A stretch of 64,000 bases of DNA, taken from assembly GCF_028858725.1 (NCBI RefSeq), contig NC_084790.1, positions 994,501 through 1,058,500 on the forward strand. The letters are read 5' to 3'. The first letter of the stretch is position 1. The number at the start of each line of letters is the position of its first letter. The DNA comes from Colius striatus (Eukaryota; Chordata; Aves; Coliiformes; Coliidae). Of this stretch, positions 38,280 through 48,072 are shown in pieces. The position numbers and the translations under genes were made by a program. The notes under the pieces were generated by a model. The model did no database searches, had not been told where the DNA came from, and saw only the letters and a list, made by a program, of their open reading frames with translations.

Positions 38280-40879
38280 CACAAAGCCCCTCAGCTGAAA
38301 GGCTTACCAGCATGAAAGGCCACTTGCTTGTGCCTAAAGGCAAGTGGGGTAGTGCTATTAGCTCCAGAGGCACTTCAGTCCCTCCTCTTATCTCCTGGGA
38401 TCCAGTCAGAGGGGTTTTGCCCCCTCTTTTCCTTTTGAATGAGCCAACACTTTGCAACCCCTCATCTCCTTGTGCCTGAAAGATGCTGAGAGCATCTCTT
38501 GAGGTTATGGCATGAGCAGAGAGAGAGGGGGCTGCTCCAGCAGTCCTCACCCCAAAGCCACCTCTTGTTTGCTCCTCTATGGCCAAGCAACAAAGGTGAG
38601 AAGGGATTTGAGCAAAGAGGACAAGAACATTGTGCCCTGCAGAGCCTGCACCAGGGAGATGGATGTGGGGAACCAGGAGAGGGACTTTGCCCAGCCAAAG
38701 GCTTGGAAAGCACCAGTGAAGCCTCTGTGCCTGGTCCCAGCATAGAACTGATGCTTTTAGCTGGTTACCTGCTGGGATTTAAGCCCTGTGTGACTCCTAG
38801 AGTGGAACTGGGGTAAATGCAGCTGGGATATAACCCCCCAACACACCAATGCTCCAGGACATGAAGGGTTTTGCTGCTCACTCCATCCCAAGGCTCTCTG
38901 GGAAGCAATCCCAAGTAACAGAAGGTGTTAGAGCAGACTACATCAAGCACACCTGCTATTTTTAGGGCAGCATCTTGCCTTGGCATACTAAAGCTGAGGG
39001 GGCCATATGTCTTGCTGGGTACTATTAAAAGGCTTCTTACATAATAGCCAGGGCAGGAGAAAGGGGCAGGACTCCAGCAAGCTGAGCTTAGAGCTCCTCT
39101 AAAGGGGTTTTTTCCCTTCAGCAGCAGGGAAAGGAAAGAGCTGCTGCTAATTTTGCCTGTTACTAGAGCCAGATGCAAGGAGGTTTCACCCAGAAACCCT
39201 GCTGCTACTTTGGGGTGGCTGCAAGGATGGAAGGAGAGGGCCAGGACAGCTTTTGGCATTGCCAAAAAGGGAGGTGGCACCTCCAGGGGCTTGGTAGAGG
39301 ACTCAGCAGGTCATGGCTTTATCAATTGAAGCTCCAAAGAGGTGCCAGGGATAGTTTGCAGCCCCTCTGCATCCCAACACCCCTCTGGGAATGGGGAATC
39401 CATGGCTATCAAGCTCCCAAAGTGAGCCAAAAGGTGATTGGGGTGGGTCAGCAGCCCATGAAGTGACCCCATCACCACCTGCAGGGTGAGAGATGAAGCT
39501 GTGCCAGGTCCAGCTCCTCTGTGCTTCATTCTCCAGCCTGGAGGATGCTCTAGAGCTCCCATCAGTTCAGCATCACCCAAGATCTGCTCCCAAATCCTAC
39601 CAGGGCAAGACTATCCCCAAATCCTGCAAGGAACAGAGTGGTGGGAGGCTTCCCTCTCCAGCCAGGCTTGTGCCTCCCCATCACCTGCTTGCTTTTCTCC
39701 TCCTGCAGCTATAATGAGCTTCCAAGTCCTTCTTTTCCTCTGGTCCCCCTTCTCCAGGACACATTCCTGCAGGCAAGACTCTGCTCCCAGCTCTGGAGCA
39801 TGAAGCCAGGTTGGAGCTCTGGAGTTCACAGTGCATCATCCCTGCTGGTGGACAAAGCTGTTTGGAGGCAGGTGATGGGCACAGAGGTCTGTACCATGCA
39901 GAGGAAAGCTCAAGGGCATGGCTTAGTGCCCTGCCAGCTGTGGTTGTGGCTGTTTCATCTCAGTGTGTTGGGGTGAGGTGACTGCAGAGCACTTTGGGGA
40001 ACTCATCAGCTAAGGAACCACTTGTGTTGATGGCAAAGGAGGAGCCTCAAGATGCCAAACTGCCAGGACAGAGCTCCTTTGGCAGAGCAGAGGCAGGTGA
40101 AAGCCCAAGGGCTTCAGTTCCATCAGTCAGGGCAATGCTTTCCCTGCTATTGAGAGCTCAAAGTGTTGGCCAGCAAGCACCAAGACAGTTCCTGCTGAGG
40201 AAAGGGGCCCTGGGGCTGTTTAGGCTGGAGAAGAGGCTGGGAGATGACCTTACCAATGCTGAGCAGTCCCTACAGGTCAGATGTTGAGGGGATGTTTGTT
40301 CTGGGGTGAGGGAGCCCAGGGAGAGGGTGTGGAGGCTTCTCAAGAGGTTCCCAACCCACCTGCACACATTCCTGTGCCCCCTGAGCAAGGAGAACCTGCA
40401 AGAGGTGGGGCTGGATGCTCTTGTGAGGTCCTTTCCCACTCTGTGATCCTGTTTAGAGGAGAAATCTCATGGAGGTTGGGGTTCTCTCACTCCAGATGTG
40501 AGCTCAGCCACCCTCTCCAGCACCCAAACCTCCCTTCTTAGGCTGCCAGCACCCACCAAGGAATGCTGCCTGCAAGCCAGGGCATCCCAGCAATGCCCTG
40601 ACAGCTGGAACTTCAACCAGCATGGCTCAAGGCAGGGAAAGGAGCACAAGCAAAGCTGCTGGGATGGCAAGAGGAGCTTTGGGAGCAATCCAACACAGCT
40701 TGGGCTCTGCTGAGATGAAAGGCAAGGAATCCTCTCTATAAATACACCCAAGGCAAACAGCAGAAGGGAGCTGAGTGTTTCCAACCAGCAGGAGAGGAAC
40801 CTCAACTGGGATGAGCTTATGGTCAAGCAGTTGGCACTGCAAAGCCAACAAGCTGTGGCTGTGGAGAGAGTGGTGTGAG
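38280..40879 (-). other. ASIC2 intron 2, unique part
   Basis: Unique sequence, with a CR1 copy at 40.2-40.45 kb. A minus-strand open frame of about 170 codons near 38.8-39.3 kb has no recognisable domain and lacks splice or codon evidence. Confidence 0.6.
40155..40455 (+). mobile_element. CR1 LINE fragment
   Basis: Sense CR1: TGGGGCTGTTTAGGCTGGAG, AGAGGCTGGGAGATGACCTT, GAGGGTGTGGAGGCTTCTCA and GTGGGGCTGGATGCTCTTGT, ending CTCTGTGATCCTG. Antisense to ASIC2. Confidence 0.88.
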
Positions 40880-41877
40880 CCCAGCTCATACCTGCTGCTG
40901 CCCATCTCTCCATCCACTCCCAGCTCATACCTGCTGCTGCCCATCTCTCCATCCCCTCCCAGCTCCTCTCCTGCTGCTGCCCATCTCTCCATCCACTCCC
41001 AGCTCCTCTCCTGCTGCTGCCCATCTCTCCATCCACTCCCAGCTCATACCTGCTGCTGCCCATCTCTCCATCCACTCCCAGCTCATACCTGCTGCTGCCC
41101 ATCTCTCCATCCACTCCCAGCTCATTCCTGCTGCTGCCCATCTCTCCATCCACTCCCAGCTCCTCTCCTGCTGCTGCCCATCTCTCCATCCACTCCCAGC
41201 TCATACCTGCTGCTGCCCATCTCTCCATCCCCTCCCAGCTCATACCTGCTGCTGCCCATCTCTCCATCCACTCCCAGCTCATACCTGCTGCTGCCCATCT
41301 CTCCATCCACTCCCAGCTCATACCTGCTGCTGCCCATCTCTCCATCCACTCCCAGCTCATTCCTGCTGCTGCCCATCTCTCCATCCACTCCCAGCTCATA
41401 CCTGCTGCTGCCCATCTCTCCATCCACTCCCAGCTCCTCTCCTGCTGCTGCCCATCTCTCCATCCACTCCCAGCTCATACCTGCTGCTGCCCATCTCTCC
41501 ATCCACTCCCAGCTCATGCCTGCTGCTGCCCATCTCTCCATCCACTCCCAGCTCATACCTGCTGCTGCCCATCTCTCCATCCACTCCCAGCTCATACCTG
41601 CTGCTGCCCATCTCTCCATCCACTCCCAGCTCCTCTCCTGCTGCTGCCCATCTCTCCATCCACTCCCAGCTCCTCTCCTGCTGCTGCCCATCTCTCCATC
41701 CACTCCCAGCTCCTCTCCTGCTGCTGCCCATCTCTCCATCCACTCCCAGCTCATACCTGCTGCTGCCCATCTCTCCATCCCCTCCCAGCTCATACCTGCT
41801 GCTGCCCATCTCTCCATCCACTCCCAGCTCATACCTGCTGCTGCCCATCTCTCCATCCCTCCACTCCCAGCTCATTT
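40880..41877. repeat. 39-bp minisatellite, ~25 copies
   Basis: Unit starts CAGCTCATACCTGCTGCTGC and closes CCATCTCTCCATCCACTCC (39 bp, 13 codons). Variants: CATACC, CATTCC, CATGCC or CTCTCC; CCACTCC or CCCCTCC. Both strands stay open over 300 codons only because the unit is stop-free and a multiple of three. In ASIC2 intron 2. Confidence 0.96.
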
Positions 41878-43439
41878 CCAGCCCATGCCAGGAGCCTGGT
41901 GGGTTTGCAGCCCTGACCTAGCTCAGGCTGCCTCCTCCCCCACTTGCATCCCATGTCTTGGAGGCAAAAAGAAGCCTGGGTTTATAAAGAGCCACCACTA
42001 ATCATGTTAACATGCAGAAGTGCATGACAGTGAGTGCTTTGTGCCTCTCCACAGCTGGCAAACCAAATGCTGCAGGGCTTGAGCTTATTCATGTGCTGTG
42101 CACAGAGGTTGCACAGCTGGAGAGCCAGAGCTGGAGCTGGGGAGGCTTTAGGGAGAGGAGGAAGGCACAGCTGACCCCTGAGCTAAACCAAGTGGCCCTC
42201 CTTGCTCTCAAAAGCCTCAGCTGCTGCACCCCAAGGGCTGTTGTGAGCAATGAGGAGGAACAGCTCTGTCTTTAGCCACAAGTGGTGCTGCAAGTAAAGA
42301 GTGAATCTGGGTGATCTGTGCTGCAAATCCCTTTGCACTCATGCCTGGAGCACCCCAACCTTCACCAAGGGTTGCAAAGGACCTTTAAGACATCATCTAG
42401 TCCAACCTCCCTTGCCCAAAGCAAGTCCCAAAACACAAAGCAAGCAGTAGATCCATCAACACAGCCCTGAAAACTTCACCTTCAGCAGAAAAGAGCTCAT
42501 CAGGCAGATACCAGCTCCCACACACACCTCAGCTCCCCCCAGAGCCATGCCCAGGGCAGGGCTGAGCATCCAGCACCCAGCTTCATCCTTGAGCTCCCCA
42601 ACCACAGTCCTCTGCAGGGGGAGCTCCCTCTGGCCACCAACAGATGCTTTTGAGCATGTGGGACCCAGTGGGACCTTCCAAGAGTCCCACTGGGAAGCCA
42701 AAAAGCCAATTGCAATGGGTTGGGTGTGAAGGGAATGACCTTGAGCCCTTTCTCTGGGTGACCCACAGCCAAAGCTCTGTAGCCAGTGCCTTTGAGCTCA
42801 ACAATAGCTGCTACCACCTGCCAGGCTCCTAAGTGGGTTGAAGCCTTGGGCTTTAGATTTCATGCTGCTGCTTAGTGCAATGGCCAAGTGCATTTCTCAC
42901 CTCTCTTCTCTTTCCACCCAGATTGCCATGGGATGCTCATCTTTAGCTGCCAAGTCCTCAACCACAACCACAGAACAATTCCCATGGCTCATTTCCAGCC
43001 CTGGTGCATGAGTGAGTCCTAATTTCTTGCTCTCTTAGGTCACTGGGCCACTCCAGGGAGATGAAGCAGCACTGGGATTCCCTTCCCCATCCAAGTAGTA
43101 AGCTACAGAGTTCCTTCTCCTCTCTTTGCATTGCTTTGCTGTCACTTCCCCTGTCAAGTGCAATCAAACAAACACCCTCTGCAGCTCCATCACTCCTCAG
43201 CACCTCAGCCTGTGAGACAAAGATGAGTAACCAGAGGATTTGGGAGCCTCTGTGCCATGTGTATGACTGGCTGCAGCTTCCACCTACACTACTCCCAGGC
43301 TGTGGCTGCTGCTTTCCTCCTCAGCTCCTGGAAAAGACTTTTCCCTGCTCCAAACCTTTCCCATCCTTCATTTTCCCTCCATGCACTTGAGCTTTCTTTT
43401 TGGGGGCATTGTGATTCCCACCTGGAACAGCAGAGGATG
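41878..43439 (-). other. ASIC2 intron 2, unique part
   Basis: Unique sequence with one short CR1 end (42,365-42,425). No exon seen. Confidence 0.6.
42365..42425 (-). mobile_element. CR1 LINE 3'-end fragment
   Basis: GCAAAGGACCTTTAAGACAT then CATCTAGTCCAACCTCCCTT is the reverse complement of the CR1 3' terminus. Confidence 0.8.
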
Positions 43440-44575
43440 GGGAGGGGTTGGGAAGGAGCTTTAGAGCTCATCCAGTGCAACCCCCCCTGCCTGAGCATCA
43501 CCACCTAGAGCAGGGCACACAGCTCACCCAGTTGGGGTTGGGATGGCTCCAGAGAAGGAGCCTCCAGGGTGATATGAGATGAGCACTTCAGAGTGTACCT
43601 GAAGTATATGATCAGCATCATCCTGCCTGAGCAGCATCATCCTGCCTGAGCAGCATCACCTAGAGCAGGGCACACAGCTCATCCAGCTGGGGCTGGGATG
43701 GCTCCAGACAAGGAGCCTCCAGGGTGATATGAGGAGCTCATCCAGCTGGGGTTGGGATGGCTCCAGACAAGGAGCCTCCAGGGTGATATGAGGAGCTCAT
43801 CCAGCTGGGGTTGGGATGGCTCCAGACAAGGAGCTTCCAGGCTGATATGATTGAGAAGATGAGGACTTTAGAGTGTACCTGAAGTATATGATCAGCATCA
43901 TCCTGCCTGAGCAGCATCACCTTGAGCAGGGCACACAGCTCATCCAGCTGGGGTTGGGATGGCTCCAGACAAAGAGCTTCCAGGCTGATATGATTGAGAA
44001 GATGAGCACTGAGTGTACCTGAAGTATATGATCAGCATCATCCTGCCTGAGCAGCATCACCCAGAGCAGGGCACACAGCTCATCCAGCTGGGGTTGGGAT
44101 GGCTCCAGACAAGGAGCCTCCAGGGTGATATGAGGAGCTCATCCAGCTGGGGTTGGGATGGCTCCAGACAAGGAGCTTCCAGGCTGATATGATGAAGATG
44201 AGCATTTCAGAGTGTACCTGAAGTATATGATCAGCATCATCCTGCCTGAGCAGCATCACCTAGAGCAGGGCACACAGGAGCTCATCCAGCTGGGGTTGGG
44301 ATGGCTCCAGACAAAGAGCTTCCAGGGTGATATGAGATGAGCACTTCAGAGTGTACCTGAAGTATATGATCAGCATCATCCTGCCTGAGCAGCATCACCT
44401 AGAGCAGGGCACACAGGGACTCATCCAGCTGGGGTTGGGATGGCTCCAGACAAAGAGCTTCCAGGGTGATATGAGATGAGCACTTCAGAGTGTACCTGAA
44501 GTATATGATCAGCATCATCCTGCCTCAGCAGCATCACCTAGAGCAGGGTACACAGGAGCTCATCCAGCTGGGGTT
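43440..44575 (-). repeat. CR1-derived ~141-bp tandem array
   Basis: Begins as a normal antisense CR1 3' end (GGAGCTTTAGAGCTCATCCA, GTGCAACCCCCCCTGCCTGA). It then repeats a segment combining CR1 sequence (GAGCAGGGCACACAGCTCAT, CTGGGGTTGGGATGGCTCCA) with GTGTACCTGAAGTATATGAT and CAGCATCATCCTGCCTGAGC. The GTGTACCTGAAG word recurs at about 43,594, 43,873, 44,015, 44,209, 44,351 and 44,492: spacings of 279, 142, 194, 142 and 141. The longer intervals contain extra copies of a ~52-65-bp sub-block. Confidence 0.9.
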
Positions 44576-45751
44576 TGGGATGCTCATCTGGGCAGCCCCT
44601 TCCACATCTCTCCCCACCAGAGCTGTGTGCCCTTGACCAAGCTCTTCACTGTGTGCAGTCCCCAGTGGCAGCAGCTGAGGATTCATTCCAAACACATTCC
44701 CAGTATTATGCAAATATTTGGATAGCATCATCTCCTTCCCTTTACCTCCTCAGAGCTCAGTGACATGTTTCCATGGTAACCACACTTCACATCTTTATTC
44801 TCATGGTGTCCAGAGAGCTGGATGAAGGCTGGAGACAACTTGTACAAAGCACTGAGTGAGTGTGGAGGGTTCAAAAGTCCCTTGTTGCAAGGCTTGTTCA
44901 TGCTCTACAAGCTCCAAAGTCAAGGAGCTGTTTTACCTGGGTCTGTAACATCACATTTGCTTACAGCTTTGGCCCTGGGGTTGGTTCTTAGAGCACAGGA
45001 CCATGCTTTGAAGCATTTGAAAGTGGTCTGAAGAGAGGGAGAAGAGTAGAAGCTGCCATCCCACCCTGAGCTCTGAGGGATGGGCATCCCATCTGCTCAG
45101 CTTTCCCTTGCACAAGACAACAAGAAGACCTGGTTGAATCTCCTCCCTCATCTTTCTTTCTCCCCTTGCTTTGTGCAATGAGCCTGGACTCATCCACCTT
45201 TCCCAACATGGCAAGGACAGAAAAGCTCTGAAGGCAGCTCATTCCTAAGTGGGTTCCTTCTCCTCCTCAGGGCAGCTCCAAAAAGCAAGTCTAAAGCTAC
45301 AACAGCTCTGTGTCTCCACAGGGAACCTCAAAGGGATCCCCAAACCCAACAGGGACTCAAGACTATCCCATGGCCACATCATCAGTGGGGTGGTTTCTTG
45401 CTCCCACCAGCTCCTCAGAAGTGACAAAGCATCAGAGGGAGATGCTGCCCATCATCTCCCCAACTCTGTTGTGCACTTGCTTTGCCTTTGGAAGGCTTCC
45501 AAGCCACACCACAGCTCAGCAATTCCCTCCCTCAGCCCACATCAGGGTGATTTGGAGGATGAGTTGGAAGGCTGGAAGGCAAAGCTCTTGTCTATGCAAC
45601 TGGAAACCATTGTTGGGGCTGTGGGAGTCTCTTGAAACCCCCCAAAACCAGCCACCACACCAAGAAATGTGGAGTTTTGAAGGGATGCAACCAAGTCTCC
45701 TCTTCAGTAGTGAGCACAAGATTGAAAGGGGCTCCAAGAGACTCATTTGCA
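44576..45751 (-). other. ASIC2 intron 2, unique part
   Basis: Unique sequence between the CR1-derived array and the GAG-rich tract. Nothing recognised. Confidence 0.6.
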
Positions 45752-46122
45752 AAGGATAGAGGAGGAGGAGGAGGATAAAGGAGGAGGAGGAGGATAAAGG
45801 AGGAGGAGGAGGATAAAGGAGGAGGAGGAGGAGGAGGAGGATAAAGGAGGAGGAGGAGGAGGAGGATAAAGGAGGAGGAGGATAGAGGAGGAGGAGGAGG
45901 AGGAGGAGGAGGAGGAGGAGGAGGATAAAGGAGGAGGAGGAGGAGGAGGATAAAGGAGGAGGAGGAGGAGGAGGAGGAGGAGGAGGAGGAGGATAAAGGA
46001 GGAGGAGGAGGAGGATAAAGGAGGAGGAGGAGGAGGATAAAGGAGGAGGAGGAGGATAAAGGAGGAGGAGGAGGATAAAGGAGGAGGAGGAGGAGGATAA
46101 AGGAGGAGGAGGATGAAGGAGG
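45752..46122. repeat. (GAG)n / GGATAAA polypurine tract
   Basis: About 370 bp of GAG triplets interrupted by regularly placed GATAAAG or GATAGAG. The plus strand is nearly pure purine, with only the T of GATA as exception. The ASIC2 transcript would carry CUCCUC repeats with CUUUAUC. It begins about 230 nt downstream of the exon 2 donor. Confidence 0.97.
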
Positions 46123-46348
46123 TGGAAAACACAGCAGCTGGAGATCCACATTGAATGTGGCCACCCAGATGCCTCTGTAGGGACAATGCTGGAGCATCTC
46201 AAGGTGCCACCACACCTCTTGCCACCCCCAGGTGCCCACCTTGTCCCAGCTGAGCTGCTTTAGGCATTGGGTGGCAAAGGTGAGATGGGAATGGGTTAAA
46301 AAAGCAACAGTATGAGCATGTTTGGGAGAGGGACAAGAAAAAGCTCAC

Positions 46349-46499
46349 CTGTTTCTCCCCAGATTGGCAAGTATTCATCCTGCTGTATGTCCAACATGAT
46401 CTCCAGCCCATTGCCTGTTCCACCCTTGACTGTGGTGAGGAGAGGTCGTCCTTCTTCTCCTGAGTTGAACATGTAGCACTTCCCATACTTTGTAAACAC
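46349..46499 (-). CDS. ASIC2: ASIC2 exon 2 (ectodomain palm/finger)
   Basis: First ASIC2 coding exon in the window (highest coordinate, minus strand). ASIC2 is a proton-gated Na+ channel subunit of the DEG/ENaC family, acting as trimers in neuronal membranes. The exon encodes [20 protein letters not shown] then [20 protein letters not shown] and [10 protein letters not shown] plus the first base of Glu. [20 protein letters not shown] is a near-invariant ASIC stretch. Starting at V after a phase-0 acceptor (CTCACAG) matches the known exon 1/exon 2 junction shared by ASIC2a and ASIC2b, whose first exons differ. Neither first exon was found between here and 64,000, so the isoform cannot be told. 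Confidence 0.96.
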
Positions 46500-46974
46500 C
46501 TGTGAGGAGACAAATGAGGGAAAGGGTGAAGGATTTCCCACCTCTTCCCATCAACCTAACACCCAGCAAGTGATGGGAGAGTCACTTGAGAGCATCAAGC
46601 AAGTGCCTCCAGGTTACATCTCCAAGGGACACGTGGACACTGTGTGTTGGAGCTTGTAGTCAAGCATAAGGTCAGTCCATCACCACTCCATGCTCCTTCC
46701 ACCCAAAAGAAGCCAGGGCAGTGATGCCTCTGCTCTCCCCCCACACAAAGCCAGGATCCCATTAATGCCTCACTCTGCTGAGACTTCAAGAGTTTATTCC
46801 TCCTTTCATAACAGTTAAAACCACTTGGGATAACGAGGGAAGATTCCCTCCATCCCTTCTGCTCTTCTTCAACCTCATTTGGCCTTCTCTCTTCCAAAGG
46901 AGCTCTGGGCAAAGCTCAGACAAAGGCTTCCAGGCCACCAGCAGCTCTGCAAACAGGGCTGAGATGGGCTTCCA
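46500..46974 (-). other. Start of ASIC2 intron 1 region flanking exon 2
   Basis: Unique intronic sequence upstream of exon 2 in transcript direction. No exon or element recognised. Confidence 0.65.
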
Positions 46975-47180
46975 AGTTGGGGGGGATTTGGGTTCCCAAG
47001 GGGGGTGGAGATGGGTTCCCATGTAGGGGGGGATTTGGGTTCCCAAGGGGGATGGAGATGGGTTCCCATGTTGGGGGGGATTTGGGTTCCCAATGGGGGT
47101 GGAGATGGGTTCCCATGTAGGGAGGGATTTGGGTTCCCATGTAGGGGGGGATTTGTGTTCCCAAGGGGGATGGAGATGGG
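46975..47180. repeat. G-rich ~48-bp repeat, 4-5 copies
   Basis: Alternating blocks GGGTTCCCAAGGGGGATGGA and GATGGGTTCCCATGTTGGGG with runs of up to eight G followed by ATTTGGG. It abuts a CR1 3' end at 47,188. Confidence 0.93.
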
Positions 47181-47187
47181 GATGGAG

Positions 47188-47310
47188 GGGTTGGGAAGGA
47201 GCTTTAGAGCTCATGCAGTGCAACCCCCCTGCCAGAGCAGCAGCACCTAGAGCAGGGCACACAGGGGCTCATCCAGCTGGGCTTGGGATGGCTCCACACA
47301 AGGAGCCTCC
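47188..47310 (-). mobile_element. CR1 LINE 3'-end fragment
   Basis: GGGAAGGAGCTTTAGAGCTC, ATGCAGTGCAACCCCCCTGC and AGCAGGGCACACAGGGGCTC, then GGATGGCTCCACACAAGGAG: antisense CR1, closely related to the copy that seeds the array at 43.4 kb. Confidence 0.85.
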
Positions 47311-47568
47311 AGAGGCAGGGTAATGGGGATGGAGCTCTGGACAACAGAGCCCTGAAAGCTGTCAGAGATGTGTTTACGAGGCCAGGGTTTCCCCTTCAGC
47401 TTCCCAGCCTCACCAGAGCTCAGCACAATGGGTCCATCACTATGTCTGACCCAAGCCAGGATGCTTTTGGCCTTTTTGCCCTCCTGGGCATGCTGCTGGC
47501 TCCTGTTCAGCTGCTGGCACCAAGCCCCACAAAGGTCCTTTGCCTCTCTTTGTCCTTCTGGAGCTGTG
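47311..47568 (-). other. Short intron 1 spacer
   Basis: Unique sequence between a CR1 end and the 505-bp element. Nothing recognised. Confidence 0.5.
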
Positions 47569-48072
47569 CAGGGATTTCTCCCAGCCTCTGAGTCCTCCCC
47601 ATGTGATGCCACTGACCCCCAGGGCTGCAAAATGCCCTGTTGGCAACTGGAAGCTAACTGGCTGCTGCCCAGGTGAAAGCAGCTCCTCCTGAGCCCTGGG
47701 GCTGGAATGAATAAGCTGGCTGCCTGGCAGAGGATCTCTGCTGCTCCCATGCCAGGTGCACAGGAGCTGTGCTGCAGCACAGAGCCATCAGAGCCTTTCT
47801 CCCCTCAGCTCCTTGGTGAGGAGCCCAGGCTGCCCAGGGAGGGTGTGGAGGCTCCTTCCTTGGAGCTCTTCAAGCCCCCCCTGGATACATCCCTGTGCTC
47901 CCTGATGTAGGTGGGAGCTGCTTGTGCAGGGGGGTTGCACTGCATGAGCTCTAAAGCTCCCTCCAAGCCCCCCCTGGATACATCCCTGTGCTCCCTGCTG
48001 TAGGTGGGAGCTGCTTGTGCAAGGGGGTTGCACTGCATGAGCTCCAAAGCTCCCTCCCATGCTGTGATTCCA
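47569..48072 (+). mobile_element. ~505-bp element with CR1 3' tail, copy 1
   Basis: Starts CAGGGATTTCTCCCAGCCTC and runs about 230 bp through sequence I do not recognise as CR1 (TGAATAAGCTGGCTGCCTGG, GGAGCTGTGCTGCAGCACAG). It then enters CR1 3' sequence (AGGCTGCCCAGGGAGGGTGT) with two tandem 93-bp modules and ends GCTGTGATTCCAT. A second copy, about 98% identical by eye (roughly ten differences), lies inverted at 57,161-57,666 with the same two ends. It is either a CR1-mobilised nonautonomous element or a segmental duplication. Confidence 0.7.

Noticed and set aside
37247..38479. Plus-strand frames of 170-310 codons
   Set aside because: 70-bp array shifts through all frames without stops; same peptide blocks appear in every frame.
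40467..42001. Frames of 300-400 codons over the 39-bp array
   Set aside because: Unit is 13 codons and stop-free on both strands; no start or splice evidence, inside ASIC2 intron 2.
45516..46239. Ser/Leu/Pro-only reading frames
   Set aside because: Translation of the GAG/CTC microsatellite in all three frames.
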